DNA of 64,000 nucleotides from an uncultured Desulfatitalea sp. (GCA_937868765.1 CALMNL010000005.1:310001-374000); one strand, 5' to 3'; counted from the stretch's first letter, positions 17,279 to 26,630 are shown. Program-made: numbers and translations. The notes: generated by a model from the letters alone, not told the origin.

Positions 17279-17633
17279 AAAGCGCTTGTCTTGGACGATC
17301 TTGGCCGCTGGCTGGGTGCTCCTGGCCCTGGTCGGCCCCGGTCTGGCCGAAGAAAAAAAAGAGATCAGCACTCCGGGCGAAGCCATCGGTGACGCGGTTC
17401 GGCGAATACGCGAAGATTCCAAGGCCGCGTATCATGACACCAAGGATGCCGTGGTCAAGACCTCCGATGAGGTGGTCGAGGGCGCCAAGAAGGCGTTTCA
17501 CGAAGCCAAGGAGGCCGGCGGCGATGTGGTGACGGATGTCAAAAAGGGGTTCACCAAGGAGCCCGGCGAAACAAAGTCGTCAACGACACCCCAGCCTGGG
17601 AAGAATCCGGGAGAAACCAAACCCAGAGAGTAA
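17253..17633 (+). CDS. Small secreted amphipathic-helix protein
   Basis: This 126-residue protein has a basic N-terminus and a hydrophobic signal segment (TILAAGWVLLALVGPGLAEE). A charged, alanine-rich helical region with repeated DAV/AKKAF patterns follows (about residues 40-100), then a proline/threonine-rich tail. It resembles apolipophorin-like or YtxH-like helical periplasmic proteins. A strong AAGGAGGAG site at 17241-17249 fixes the ATG at 17253, inside the end of the ligase gene. Function is unknown. Translational coupling to the ligase suggests a link with lipid handling. Confidence 0.65.
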   Translation: MEKQRHRIKKRLSWTILAAGWVLLALVGPGLAEEKKEISTPGEAIGDAVRRIREDSKAAYHDTKDAVVKTSDEVVEGAKKAFHEAKEAGGDVVTDVKKGFTKEPGETKSSTTPQPGKNPGETKPRE

Positions 17634-17675
17634 CCGGGCGCTGTGTCCGCCCAGGCCGGAAATCCTTCCGGCGCG

Positions 17676-18281
17676 CTACTTCTCCGCCGGCGCCACCGTG
17701 TAAATATACTCCCCGATGATGACGCCCATGTCCGAGGGCAGCGAGCGATCGCTGGCACCGAAGTTCCAGGAGGCGGCCATGGCGCTGTTGGTGCTGGAGA
17801 TGGTCTCCTTCCGGAGCGACTCGCCCGAAGCGGCATCCACCAGTTCCAGGTCGATGTTCATGTAGGAACTGCCGGCCAGCGGACCGCCCCAGAAGCGGGC
17901 ACCGGCACTGGGAATGCGCATATCGGTGATGGTCAGATTCACGAGCAAGGCGCTTTGCGCTGGGGCGGCTCCGGGATTGTGGACGACCCTGGCATAGGCC
18001 TTCTTGCTTCTCAGGTGGGCGATGAGGCTCGACTCCAGGTCGGACAGCGCCGCCGGGTAGTCGGTCTTGATGACATCGGTGGCCTTGATGTCGTTGACCA
18101 GGATATCGCTGAAGCGGGCGTCCAGGGGCTTGGCCTGCTGGACCGAGTGCACCGTGGCCGAAGCGGCCGGCTCCGGTTTTTGTTCGGTGGCGGCAGGGCC
18201 CTGGGTGCTGGCGCAGCCCCAAATTGCGACGATTATGGTGAGAAGGGTGATGCCTTTGAACAGAGTCGGTGTGATTCGCAT
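17676..18281 (-). CDS. DUF4410-like outer-membrane lipoprotein
   Basis: This 201-residue protein starts with a hydrophobic signal and a lipobox-like end (AIWGCAS) near residue 23. The mature part contains LIAHLRSKKAYARV and LLVNLTITDMRIPSAGARFWGG, which fit the DUF4410 lipoprotein pattern. The ATG at 18281 is chosen because the signal peptide starts there. A longer in-frame upstream extension overlaps the neighbouring gene and is not coding. Family function is not established. The family may belong to envelope or surface-assembly systems. Confidence 0.65.
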   Translation of the reverse strand: MRITPTLFKGITLLTIIVAIWGCASTQGPAATEQKPEPAASATVHSVQQAKPLDARFSDILVNDIKATDVIKTDYPAALSDLESSLIAHLRSKKAYARVVHNPGAAPAQSALLVNLTITDMRIPSAGARFWGGPLAGSSYMNIDLELVDAASGESLRKETISSTNSAMAASWNFGASDRSLPSDMGVIIGEYIYTVAPAEK

Positions 18282-18379
18282 GGTTCTCTCCAGATGGATG
18301 GTGTGATTAATAGACGTTGAACGAAGTTGGTTATAGAAAAGAGAGGTCGCTTTTTCAAGACTCCCTTCGGGATGGCGAA

Positions 18380-18937
18380 TCACTCGTCTCCGCCGGCGCA
18401 GCGCCGGGTCGCATCGACCTGGAGGCGCAAGGCGCGCGGCACCGGCCGATCCAGGGCCTGGATCAGTTGGTCCAGGTTGACGATGAAGGATAATGCCACA
18501 GCCCCGGCGGCCAGGTGGCGCCGGGCGCGCCGGGCCAGACCCCGAGCCGCATCGGCTTTGCCCCGCTCCCAATGCAGATAGGCGCCGGCGGCCTGAATCC
18601 AGCCTTTCAAGGCGGTGCGTTCGGGCTCGGCGGCTTCGTGCCAGATGGTTTCCAGCAGTTCGTGCAATTCGAAATAGAGGCCGGCATTCCACAAGGCCAC
18701 GGCCTGCAGCCGCACCTCGGTGATGCCGTTGGTGCGGACCTCGGCCATTACCTCCCGGTAGCGATGGGCTTTTCCTTCCACATAGCGCCGGTAGGCCTCG
18801 CCCAGGGGCCGGTTCAGCCATTCGCCGGCCACGGCAGCCACGTCATCGCCGCCGTCGGTCAGATCGCGCACCAGAGCCGTGGAGAGGTGGTTGCGGATGT
18901 CCCGGGCGGTGCGGTCGCTGAAAGGGTCGAAGGGCAT
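18380..18937 (-). CDS. DUF309 family protein
   Basis: This 185-residue helical protein carries the DUF309 signature WNAGLYFELHELLETIWHE near residues 90-110, with the conserved HE(L/V)LE pair. The ATG at 18937 is preferred over 18958 because GGGAG lies 8-12 nt upstream of it and nothing comparable precedes the longer start. DUF309 proteins are small cytoplasmic helical proteins of unknown function, possibly metal binding through the His-Glu residues. It is a single gene here, separated by about 100 bp from the lipoprotein gene. Confidence 0.75.
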   Translation of the reverse strand: MPFDPFSDRTARDIRNHLSTALVRDLTDGGDDVAAVAGEWLNRPLGEAYRRYVEGKAHRYREVMAEVRTNGITEVRLQAVALWNAGLYFELHELLETIWHEAAEPERTALKGWIQAAGAYLHWERGKADAARGLARRARRHLAAGAVALSFIVNLDQLIQALDRPVPRALRLQVDATRRCAGGDE

Positions 18938-19157
18938 ATGGGGCTCCCTGTCCTGCATTTCGGTGCTTGCCGTGCAGGGGGTGGCTATAGATCCCGCTGC
19001 CGTGGAAAGTCAATGCGCGATTTTTCGCTGCGTATTCACGGCTGGCGTCAAGCCGGTGCGACCGTCTGGTCTTGGTCTGCCTTACGTGTTACCATTCCTG
19101 GACACGAACTTGCAGGGGGGATACCCCCTTCCCGAAAATCACAAAGGAGGATCCACC

Positions 19158-19397
19158 ATGAAGTCAATATCATTACCTAAAAATGTGGTTTGGTTCGCGG
19201 CCGGGCTGCTGCTGGCCCTGGCCCTGGTGGCCCTGACCGGTGCCGGTGGCGAAGGGCCGGCCGTCGGCCGCTACCAGATGGAGCTCATTTCGCGCACCGG
19301 TTTCACCGACATCTTCGTGATGGATACCACCACCGGCGTGGTCAAGTACGTGGGCAAGGACGAAGGCAAGCCCTTCGACCAGATCCAGGGGAAATAG
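19158..19397 (+). CDS. Small membrane-anchored protein of unknown function
   Basis: This 79-residue protein has one N-terminal hydrophobic segment (VVWFAAGLLLALALVALTGAG). A short soluble domain follows with YQMELISRTGFTDIFVMDTTTG, a beta-hairpin-like pattern. An AAAGGAGG ribosome-binding site (19143-19150) makes the ATG at 19158 firm. Its stop is 12 bp from the end of the convergent large gene. I do not recognise a named family. Similar short anchored proteins with an FVMDT-like strand occur in sulfate reducers, but that is only an impression. Confidence 0.6.
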   Translation: MKSISLPKNVVWFAAGLLLALALVALTGAGGEGPAVGRYQMELISRTGFTDIFVMDTTTGVVKYVGKDEGKPFDQIQGK

Positions 19398-19409
19398 ACG
19401 GGTGCAGGC

Positions 19410-22400
19410 TCATTCCTTTATCGCGGCTTTCAGCCGGTCGACATTTTCCGCGATGATCCGGTCGATTTCGATTCGCGGCGGCAACTGGCGGCCGGATATC
19501 TCACCATCTTTCACGAGCATCAACTTCTGCATCAGATCCCGGTAGGCGGCCGTGGGTTTCACGCCGGCCTTCTCGGCCATGGGCAGGAAGGTGCGGTGGT
19601 TGGTCTTGGTCAACTCCCGGGCCAGGTCGCGCATGTCGGCTTCGCTGACCGCCCCTTTGGCGGTCGCGATTTCGTCCAGGTGAGCGGTTTTGGTCTTCAG
19701 CACTTCTCCCAGGGAGGCGGCGTTTTCGCGGGTCATGGCCGCCTCTGCGATGCGATCCTGGGGTGCGGTGAGCGCGGCTTCCCGTGGGGTCTCTTTCCAG
19801 TGGTCGCCGGTCTGAGCGTGCTCGTCGAACACCAGCTTGCCGTCTTCGAGCCGTCCATCCCTGGATTTGATGCCCAGGTCGTTGGGATCGGCCGAGAACT
19901 TTTCGGGGCTGTCGTTCATGATCTTGTGCCCCATCTGGTCGGCATCGGTGCCCAGCGGCTGGAGCACCTCATCGGAGGCTTTCTTCAGGGCATCGCTGGC
20001 GATCCCGCGCGTCTCGGCGTCGGAAAGCACCCGCCCGTCGGCGTCCCTGAGCGTCCAGTACCCATCGGTATCCGCGCCGCCGGCTTTGCCGGTGAGCCGG
20101 ACCCCTGGTTCATATCCCATATCTTTCAGAATCTGCGCCTGGCGTTCGACCACCTGGTCGCTCAGCGCCTTGTTGGTCTCCGTGACGGCCTGCACGGTGT
20201 CGCCGTGCAGTTGCTTCTGGACCACGTTGAAGGTGGAGGGATCGGAATTGCGCACGCGCACCAGCTCGGCCTGGCGCTGGACCGGATCGGAGATGTCGGC
20301 GACGCGGTTGAGCTCCTGCATCATCTTGATCTCGTTGTCCATGGAGCGGCGGGTCGCTTCGAACGACTCCCGCCGCAGAGTGCCCAATGATTTGTTTCCC
20401 CCCTCCGGCGGGGGTTCCGGCAGGCGGTCCGCCGCCGGTGCCTGCTCCGGCGTATCCGCTTTGGCGCCGGTGGCCCAATCCTTGGCCTTGCCGTAATCCT
20501 CTTTCAACGCGTCTTTGGCGTCCCAGGCATCCAGGGTGGAGTCCACCGCGGCGCCGTACTCGCCCTCCATCAGGTGGTTGGCCGCCTTGCCCGCATGATC
20601 CAGGGCATTGTACTTGTTGTTGGTGGTCTCCAGGTTGGCCTTGGCCAGGCGTTCGGCCAGGGTCTGATCGGAAAGGCCCTGCTCGGCATAGGCCTCTTTC
20701 AGGGCGTGGTAGTTGCCGCTGGCATACCCCTGGGTATAATTGTCGGCCACGGTGAGGGCGGCCGCTTCGGCCGCGCCGGTGATGCCTCCCTTTTCGTAGC
20801 CGTCGATGGCGCCGTAGACCCCCTGCTGGAGGCCCACGATCTTCTCGCCGGTGCCGGTGGGATCGAATTTGGCCAAGACCCGGTTGACCCGGTTGGCGTT
20901 GTCGCGGATCTGCGCCGCGATCTCGCCCTTCTTGGCCAGCTCGTCGGCCACCGCTGCCTGGTATTCGGCCTCGGCCTGGTGGGCGAGCTGGCCGGAGCTG
21001 GCCATCTGCTTCTTCAGGCCTTCGTACATCCGGCGGGCCGTCTCGGGATCGATCTCGTAACCGTTGGGGCCGGCCTTGGCATGGCGGTTGATGAAGTCGA
21101 GGCACCAGGCCTTTTCTTCGGTGCTGCCGAACCTTTCCGCCAGTTGGGTGCTCAAATCGACATAGTGCTGGGTTTCGCGCATCTCATCGAGCCGGCGGCG
21201 GGATTCCTCCGCGATGCGGCCCAGTTCCTGGGCCGCCGCGTCGGGACGGGCGTTGGATCCCGCGTTGACCCGATCGATCAGCCGCCGGGTGGCCACGTCG
21301 CGCGCATAGTCGGCCCGGCTGACCCAGCCGCTGTTTTCGCTCCACACCTCGCCGGCGGCATTGACATCGCCGTCGTTGTGGAGCTCCGGTGATGGAGGCG
21401 GCATGGACGCGGACGGCGGTGGGAGCGGCGCGGGTACCGGCCGGCCCGAAAGATGGAAAACCGTCTCCACGGCCTCTTTGACGCTGGCAAGGTCGACGCC
21501 CATGGTGCGGCTGAAGAGCAGGGAGCCGAGCACCGCGAGGACACTCGCCGCGGCGGTGGCCCCGGCCGCCTGGCCGGGCGTCACCGGCGCCGGAACGCCG
21601 GCAGCATCGTTTTCACCGGATGTTTCGGCCGAAGAACGCTCCTCGGCGCCGCCGCCGAAAAGGGAAAAGGAGAGCGGCGACTTCTTCCCGCCCTTCAAAC
21701 CGGATGCGGAAGAACCGCCGCCGCCGGCGCCGGGTTGCCGGGAAGTGACCCTGGCCACCATCAGGTCGGCCTCGTACGCCACATACAGGGACCCCTGGTG
21801 CATCCAGTAGGTATGGGTTCGCGAATTGTAATTGGACGTCACCGACTGGCCGGTCAGCAGATCAATGGGCCGGCCCTTGCCGTAGTTGGGGTCGCTGCTC
21901 AGCTTGGGGCTCCGGAACCGGGCCCCGCTCAGACCGGCACTGGCTTTCAACTCCAGGGTCGGCTCCGAGGCCACGGCGCCGAAGTAGTAATAGCCGGCGC
22001 CGTCGATGCCGTCGAAGCTGATGTAGTTGTTGGCCAACCCGCTGTGTTGCTTGATCAGGCGGCCGGTGGGAGAGAAGATCAACATCCCACTGGTGTTGTC
22101 CTTTTTACGTTCCCGGACATAGAGGTTGCCGCCGTAAGCGATCACCCCCGAGCCGGCCTGGATATCCCCCAGGATTTCGGCGCGGCCGTCCATGGTCAGG
22201 CAGACCAGCACATGGTGCTGGCCGCAGGCTTTGGCATCCTCGGCCTCGGCGATGAAGTATATCTTGTCTTCGATGACCGCGCGCTCGTTGTTCGACAGGC
22301 ACGGCCTCACCGTGCCCAGGACGTCTTTGCGCTCCCAATCGGAAGCCGGGTATTGCTTGTTGACCAGGTTTTCCCGGGTGATCTTGCTGCTGGCCTTGCC

Positions 22401-23219
22401 GAAGGCCGCGATGGAATCCACGAACTTGCCCCTGGCGTCGAATTTCACCAGGTTGCTCATCACTTCGGCGTAAAGGTTGCCCGCCTCGTCCACCGCCCAG
22501 GGCAGGGCACCGACATCGGGGTGGATCTCGTAGCGGGCCGCGATCCGGCCGCCCGGGTCGAAGCGCACCAGGGCATACTCCGATTTCGAGGCGTCGTAGT
22601 GCTTGCGCGCGCAGAGGTAGATGTTGCCGGCCGCATCGGTGATCGGGTACTCGAGAAAGTACGAACGCGCAGCGCCGGGCAAAGGATCCTCGAGTTGGAA
22701 GGCCGGCTGGACCTCGAAGACATAGGCGAAAATCTTGAACTTCTGGGTCAATTCTCCCAGATAGTCGGTGTTCTGGCCCGCGATTCGGTTCTTGAAGACT
22801 TTCACGCGAACCGTCACGTCGTTCCAGCCGGGTTTCACCGGCACTTTCCAATCCCGGGTTTTGGAATCGGCGTTCTCTTTTTTGCCGGCCCAGGTCGCGC
22901 CGTCCACCGCGATTTCCATGGCAAAGGCGCCGGGAAAGGCTTTCTGGGCGGTCTTCTTGTCATAGTAGCAATTGAAGACGGCGTAGGGGGTCTCGCCGGG
23001 CGCCACAAAGAGTGTGAGCGCCTTTTGCTTGCCTTTGTCGCTGCTGGTGGTGATCACGGTCGACATGCCGTCCCGGTGGCTCAGGGAAATGGTGCTGCCG
23101 GCCCCCATGAAATCGAGCTCGCGCAAGGGATAAATGCCCTCTTCGGCCCGGGCGGGCCGCCCGGCTAGCAGCCAGACGCACAACAGCCCGAAAACCGCCA
23201 ATTTCAGATTGCTTTTCAT
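19410..23219 (-). CDS. Very large secreted/membrane-anchored protein, unrecognised
   Basis: This 1269-residue protein has a signal peptide (to about residue 25, ending ARAEE). A long beta-rich region up to about residue 500 has propeller-like repeats (phrases such as VDEAGNLYAEV, DAAGNIYLCA and FDPGGRIAAR). Next comes a Gly/Ser/Pro linker, one membrane segment near residues 548-572 (AASVLAVLGSLLFSRT), a second proline-rich linker, and an alanine/glutamate-rich helical C-terminal half. The N-terminal half is probably periplasmic or surface exposed. It lies 7 bp downstream of a membrane protein gene and is likely its partner. No enzymatic motif was recognised. Confidence 0.7.
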   Translation of the reverse strand: MKSNLKLAVFGLLCVWLLAGRPARAEEGIYPLRELDFMGAGSTISLSHRDGMSTVITTSSDKGKQKALTLFVAPGETPYAVFNCYYDKKTAQKAFPGAFAMEIAVDGATWAGKKENADSKTRDWKVPVKPGWNDVTVRVKVFKNRIAGQNTDYLGELTQKFKIFAYVFEVQPAFQLEDPLPGAARSYFLEYPITDAAGNIYLCARKHYDASKSEYALVRFDPGGRIAARYEIHPDVGALPWAVDEAGNLYAEVMSNLVKFDARGKFVDSIAAFGKASSKITRENLVNKQYPASDWERKDVLGTVRPCLSNNERAVIEDKIYFIAEAEDAKACGQHHVLVCLTMDGRAEILGDIQAGSGVIAYGGNLYVRERKKDNTSGMLIFSPTGRLIKQHSGLANNYISFDGIDGAGYYYFGAVASEPTLELKASAGLSGARFRSPKLSSDPNYGKGRPIDLLTGQSVTSNYNSRTHTYWMHQGSLYVAYEADLMVARVTSRQPGAGGGGSSASGLKGGKKSPLSFSLFGGGAEERSSAETSGENDAAGVPAPVTPGQAAGATAAASVLAVLGSLLFSRTMGVDLASVKEAVETVFHLSGRPVPAPLPPPSASMPPPSPELHNDGDVNAAGEVWSENSGWVSRADYARDVATRRLIDRVNAGSNARPDAAAQELGRIAEESRRRLDEMRETQHYVDLSTQLAERFGSTEEKAWCLDFINRHAKAGPNGYEIDPETARRMYEGLKKQMASSGQLAHQAEAEYQAAVADELAKKGEIAAQIRDNANRVNRVLAKFDPTGTGEKIVGLQQGVYGAIDGYEKGGITGAAEAAALTVADNYTQGYASGNYHALKEAYAEQGLSDQTLAERLAKANLETTNNKYNALDHAGKAANHLMEGEYGAAVDSTLDAWDAKDALKEDYGKAKDWATGAKADTPEQAPAADRLPEPPPEGGNKSLGTLRRESFEATRRSMDNEIKMMQELNRVADISDPVQRQAELVRVRNSDPSTFNVVQKQLHGDTVQAVTETNKALSDQVVERQAQILKDMGYEPGVRLTGKAGGADTDGYWTLRDADGRVLSDAETRGIASDALKKASDEVLQPLGTDADQMGHKIMNDSPEKFSADPNDLGIKSRDGRLEDGKLVFDEHAQTGDHWKETPREAALTAPQDRIAEAAMTRENAASLGEVLKTKTAHLDEIATAKGAVSEADMRDLARELTKTNHRTFLPMAEKAGVKPTAAYRDLMQKLMLVKDGEISGRQLPPRIEIDRIIAENVDRLKAAIKE

Positions 23220-23226
23220 GCCGCGT

Positions 23227-23799
23227 TCAACCCTCAGCTTTCATCTTGTAGTATCCAACGACATACGCGCCGCTGTTGCCGATGACCAGGCCGGTGCCGA
23301 AGATCAACAGGATCATCGATACGGCCGGGCTGCGGCCCGTGACCAGGGTCAGACACTGGTTCAAAGCGAACAGGGCCCCCCAGACGGCGAGGTACCAGAT
23401 ATTGCCGGCGCGCTTGATGGCCGCACCCTCGCGGAACAGGGGGGTGACCCGCGACCAGCCCACCCCGATGCCGGCGCCGACCAGCAATCCTGCCAGCCAG
23501 ATCAATGCCCCAAAGCCGGCCTTGAGAAAAAGCGAATAGACCAGCAGGCAGGTGACGCTCATGCCCACCGAAACATACATGGCCATGGGCTTGATTTCGC
23601 GGCTCTTGCGGTAGGTGAGCAGCATGACGAGGATGGAGCCGATGGTCAGCGCGATGCCCAGCAAGGAAACCACCCTGAAGAACCAATCCATGCTGAGGTA
23701 CATGAGAATGGCGAACCCGGCAGCCAGCCCGGCGCCGATCAGGGCATAGCGCTTCCAGCCGGTGAATCGCCCCAATTTCACTTTGACCCTCCCACTCAT
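23227..23799 (-). CDS. Six-helix integral membrane protein, unrecognised
   Basis: This 190-residue protein has about six hydrophobic segments, including YALIGAGLAAGFAILMYLSM, VSLLGIALTIGSILVMLL and MILLIFGTGLVIGNSG, with short loops and a basic N-terminus. It is the first gene of a two-gene minus-strand unit with the 1269-residue secreted protein (7 bp gap). Such a small helical membrane protein could anchor or export the partner. I do not recognise a family. Confidence 0.65.
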   Translation of the reverse strand: MSGRVKVKLGRFTGWKRYALIGAGLAAGFAILMYLSMDWFFRVVSLLGIALTIGSILVMLLTYRKSREIKPMAMYVSVGMSVTCLLVYSLFLKAGFGALIWLAGLLVGAGIGVGWSRVTPLFREGAAIKRAGNIWYLAVWGALFALNQCLTLVTGRSPAVSMILLIFGTGLVIGNSGAYVVGYYKMKAEG

Positions 23800-23930
23800 A
23801 AACAGACTCCCGTTGCGCTCATCCTGATGATGTCGCGGTTTTTTCGATTATAGGGACCTTCCTTCAATATCGGCACGGCAGGTAATAAGATTAGGGACGG
23901 TTAAAGGGGGGGGCTGGGATTTTCGGGCGC

Positions 23931-24347
23931 TTATTCGGTGAATTTTGCCATCGCCCGCGGGGTCGTGAAAATGGCCATGCCGGTTTTCATCGATCTGAAC
24001 CCGAGCTTTTTATAGAAACCTTCCATGCCGGGAGTGGCGTAGAGAATCAGGTTGCAATTGGAAAGTCGCTCCAGAATGGTTTGAAGGATGCGTTTCCCGA
24101 TGCCCTTTCCCTGGTATTCCGGCAGGACGGCCACATCATAAATAGCGGCCTGATATTCGCCATCGGAGATCGCTCTGCCAAAGCCGATCAGCCGGGACGC
24201 TTCGAAAACAAACACGGTCGTATGACTGGCCGCGAAGGCCCTCCGGTGTACTTCCGGTTCATGATAGGCCATGCCGACCCGTTTCAATAAATCGGGTATG
24301 GTTTGCCAATCAATTCCGGAACAATCGGTCTTTATCGTTAGTTTCAT
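23931..24347 (-). CDS. GNAT family N-acetyltransferase
   Basis: This 138-residue protein has the GNAT acetyl-CoA binding motif in VLPEYQGKGIGKRIL (Q/RxxGxG/A form), followed by the typical LILYATPGMEGFYKKLGF segment in which the Tyr near the end is the usual general acid. It starts at the ATG at 24347, just downstream of a 14-bp perfect palindrome. The substrate is unknown. Length is normal for a minimal GNAT domain. Confidence 0.85.
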   Translation of the reverse strand: MKLTIKTDCSGIDWQTIPDLLKRVGMAYHEPEVHRRAFAASHTTVFVFEASRLIGFGRAISDGEYQAAIYDVAVLPEYQGKGIGKRILQTILERLSNCNLILYATPGMEGFYKKLGFRSMKTGMAIFTTPRAMAKFTE

Positions 24348-24359
24348 ATATGCTTTCGA

Positions 24360-24373
24360 GCGCCTCGAGGCGC
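24360..24373. promoter_or_regulatory. Perfect 14-bp palindrome upstream of GNAT gene
   Basis: GCGCCTCGAGGCGC is a perfect palindrome located 12 bp upstream of the GNAT start codon on the minus strand, with an AT-rich flank on the distal side. It could be an operator or a hairpin that affects the ribosome-binding region. There is no dedicated regulator gene next to it. Confidence 0.35.
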
Positions 24374-24423
24374 ATCAATTTTAAAAGGTTGTTGAATCAG
24401 CCGGAGAGGGCGCTTGGAACACG

Positions 24424-24900
24424 TTAGGGATCCTCGGTATCACGCCACTCCCGGTAGGGATGGGCTGCGAGGTTGGCGTTGAAGTAGCGCGGATCGTGGG
24501 TCACTTCGCGGCCCAGCCAGGCCGGGCGGTCGAAGGGCTGGTCTTCGGCCTGGAGTTCGATCTCGGCGACCACCAGGCCTTCGTTTTCTTCCAGGAACTC
24601 GTCCACTTCCCAGGTAAATCCCTGGTGTTCGAGGCTGTGGCGGATCTTGCGGACCACGGGGCCGTCGCACAGCGCCAGGAGCTGCTCGGCATCGGGTACG
24701 GGAATTTCATACTCGAACTCCGCGCGTGCGGCGCCCCGCGAAACGCCCTTGATGGTGAGCCAGGCCCGGGCGCCGGCGATGCGCACGCGAACGGTGCGTT
24801 GCTTGTCGCGGTTCAAATAGCCCTGGCAGAGCAGGCGTCCCGGCGCCTGTCGCCAGTCGGTTCCGATCACGAGAAATTTGCGTTCGATTTCGGTACCCAT
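24424..24900 (-). CDS. CYTH domain protein (triphosphate-tunnel phosphatase-like)
   Basis: This 158-residue protein starts with EIERKFLV, the ExExK signature of CYTH/triphosphate tunnel metalloenzymes. Paired basic residues (RVRI, LTIKG) and acidic residues (EFEYEI, EVDEF, AEIEL) follow in alternating strands, as in the eight-stranded tunnel. Close relatives are inorganic triphosphatases or class IV adenylate cyclase-like proteins. The ATG at 24900 is preferred because the motif sits at residues 4-8, as is usual. It lies 31 bp downstream of the phosphodiesterase-like gene. Confidence 0.85.
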   Translation of the reverse strand: MGTEIERKFLVIGTDWRQAPGRLLCQGYLNRDKQRTVRVRIAGARAWLTIKGVSRGAARAEFEYEIPVPDAEQLLALCDGPVVRKIRHSLEHQGFTWEVDEFLEENEGLVVAEIELQAEDQPFDRPAWLGREVTHDPRYFNANLAAHPYREWRDTEDP

Positions 24901-24931
24901 GTCGATTGCCGAAGTGTTTCTCCTGTGGTCG

Positions 24932-25822
24932 TCATGAATCCGTTCTCGTCGTCCAGCTTGCCAGCCTGTAGCGAACCATTCCCAAGAACGCCTTGAGCCA
25001 GGAATCCCCCCAGAGCCTGTCCGAGAGATCCTTGTGGACAATATACATGGTGTCGTCGAAATCCCAAAACACAATTGTGCGGCCCTTGGGCTTGAGCCGG
25101 AGCAAGGCGTCGATGTTGTGCAGGTTGGCGACGTGCAGCATGAGGTAATCGGCCTGGTTGGCGGCGGCTTCTGTATAGAGTTTCTGGGTCAGACCGTCGA
25201 AGGGCAGATAGGTCGAGGGCGTCAACCAGAAGACCTGACCGGTGGGGATACCGGGATATTTTTGCTTCACATAGCGGATGACCTCGCCGGAAATGGAACT
25301 GATCACCAGATCCTTCAAGCGCTTGCGGGCCGCGATGTCCGCAACGATGGCATCCACCAGCCGCTGGTCTTCCCCGGGGTCTCCCTGGGATTTGATTTCG
25401 ATGTTGATTTTTTTCTTCAGGCGACCGATGACTTCGTCGTAGGCCGCGATCTCTCCGTGGGAGATCTCTTCCAGCTCACGGAAGTCCGTGTTGGCGATGG
25501 CTTTGAGGCTGCCGAACAGCCGCAGCATGCGCTGGTCATGGTAGACGACGATCTTGCCATCCCGAGCGTACTGAACATCGAATTCGATGAAAGCATATCT
25601 TGGGTCGGCATCGGCGGTCTGGAGGGCCGCCCGGGTGTTTTCGCGATGTTCCACCGAGGCCCCGCGATGGGCGCCGGCCGTGCAGCGGTAGCCATATTGA
25701 CTTCCGGTGTAAACCGCCTCTTGGTCAAGAACGGTGTCCAGGCGCCGGGTATGCGCCGGCAAGGCACAGCCGACGGCCAGAAGCGCCACAAAAAGCGTTG
25801 CCAGCGCGATTCGTACCAGCAT
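24932..25822 (-). CDS. Glycerophosphodiester phosphodiesterase-like lipoprotein
   Basis: This 296-residue protein begins with a lipoprotein signal (ALATLFVALLAVGC, lipid attachment Cys near residue 20). The GDPD motifs are HRGASVEHRENT (catalytic His and Glu/Asn), EFDVQYARDGKIVVYHD (metal ligands and second His) and INIEIK. The rest of the TIM barrel is less conserved. It probably hydrolyses phosphodiester head groups in the periplasm. The ATG at 25822 is chosen because GAGG lies 7 nt upstream and the signal peptide starts there. A longer start would overlap the isochorismatase gene. Confidence 0.75.
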   Translation of the reverse strand: MLVRIALATLFVALLAVGCALPAHTRRLDTVLDQEAVYTGSQYGYRCTAGAHRGASVEHRENTRAALQTADADPRYAFIEFDVQYARDGKIVVYHDQRMLRLFGSLKAIANTDFRELEEISHGEIAAYDEVIGRLKKKINIEIKSQGDPGEDQRLVDAIVADIAARKRLKDLVISSISGEVIRYVKQKYPGIPTGQVFWLTPSTYLPFDGLTQKLYTEAAANQADYLMLHVANLHNIDALLRLKPKGRTIVFWDFDDTMYIVHKDLSDRLWGDSWLKAFLGMVRYRLASWTTRTDS

Positions 25823-25887
25823 CCGCCTCGGTTTCACCACCGGCGCCACGAAGTCTTTGCGTCCATCGCAGCCATGTTCCAGTGCGG

Positions 25888-26433
25888 CTATGGGATCGAC
25901 CGTTCCCATTGCTCGGCTTTCATGACCTTGCTGAAACGGCTCTGGGTGACCAGGATGGCGCGATGAAGTTCCTCGTCGGTCACGGCCCCGACGTCACTCT
26001 GAAACGCCAGGGTTCCCGTGGCATCGGAGAGAAACTCCACCGCATAGCCGAGGTGGAAGGCGCGCCGGGCGGTGGTGTCGCAGCACATCTGGGTCATGTA
26101 GCCGCAGATGGTGACGGTGTCGATGCCGTTGGTCTGGAGCCATTCCTGCAGTCCGGTATCGGTGAAGCTGTCCGGCCAGTTTTTCTCGATCAGGATGTCG
26201 CGCTGCCGGCGTTCGACCTCGGGATGCAGCGCCCATTCCGGCGAGCCCTTGCGGAAAACGGGAGATGACGTCGCTTTGGCTGCATGTTGGATCACCACCA
26301 CGGGAATGCGGTGGGCCGCCGCAACGTCCATGACCCTCAGAATGTTTTGCAAGCTTCCGGCCGGGTGCGTGACCGGCAGCTTGCCGGAGAAGTATTCATT
26401 CTGGACGTCGATCACGAGCAAGGCACGTTTCAT
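25888..26433 (-). CDS. Isochorismatase-family cysteine hydrolase
   Basis: This 181-residue protein has the family triad: Asp in LLVIDVQNEYF (residue 9), Lys in EKNWPDSF, and Cys in GYMTQMCCDTTAR. The cis-peptide region (CGYMTQ) is also typical. Relatives hydrolyse nicotinamide, N-carbamoyl compounds or isochorismate. The exact substrate cannot be assigned. It is followed after 65 bp by the GDPD-like lipoprotein gene in the same direction. Confidence 0.85.
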   Translation of the reverse strand: MKRALLVIDVQNEYFSGKLPVTHPAGSLQNILRVMDVAAAHRIPVVVIQHAAKATSSPVFRKGSPEWALHPEVERRQRDILIEKNWPDSFTDTGLQEWLQTNGIDTVTICGYMTQMCCDTTARRAFHLGYAVEFLSDATGTLAFQSDVGAVTDEELHRAILVTQSRFSKVMKAEQWERSIP

Positions 26434-26630
26434 GAGATGCTCCTTTCCGGTTCCGGGCTAGTGCATATCGATATGCCGGACCGCGGGTGATTAATGGGAA
26501 GGGCGAACCGACGCCCGACAATAGAGGGGACGATGCGCATTGGGGTCAAATTAGTCCGGCCAATGGACCGTGTCAACGTGATCGGATCTTTTCCGGTACA
26601 GGTTTGTGATTGGTGTGATTGGACTTGATT

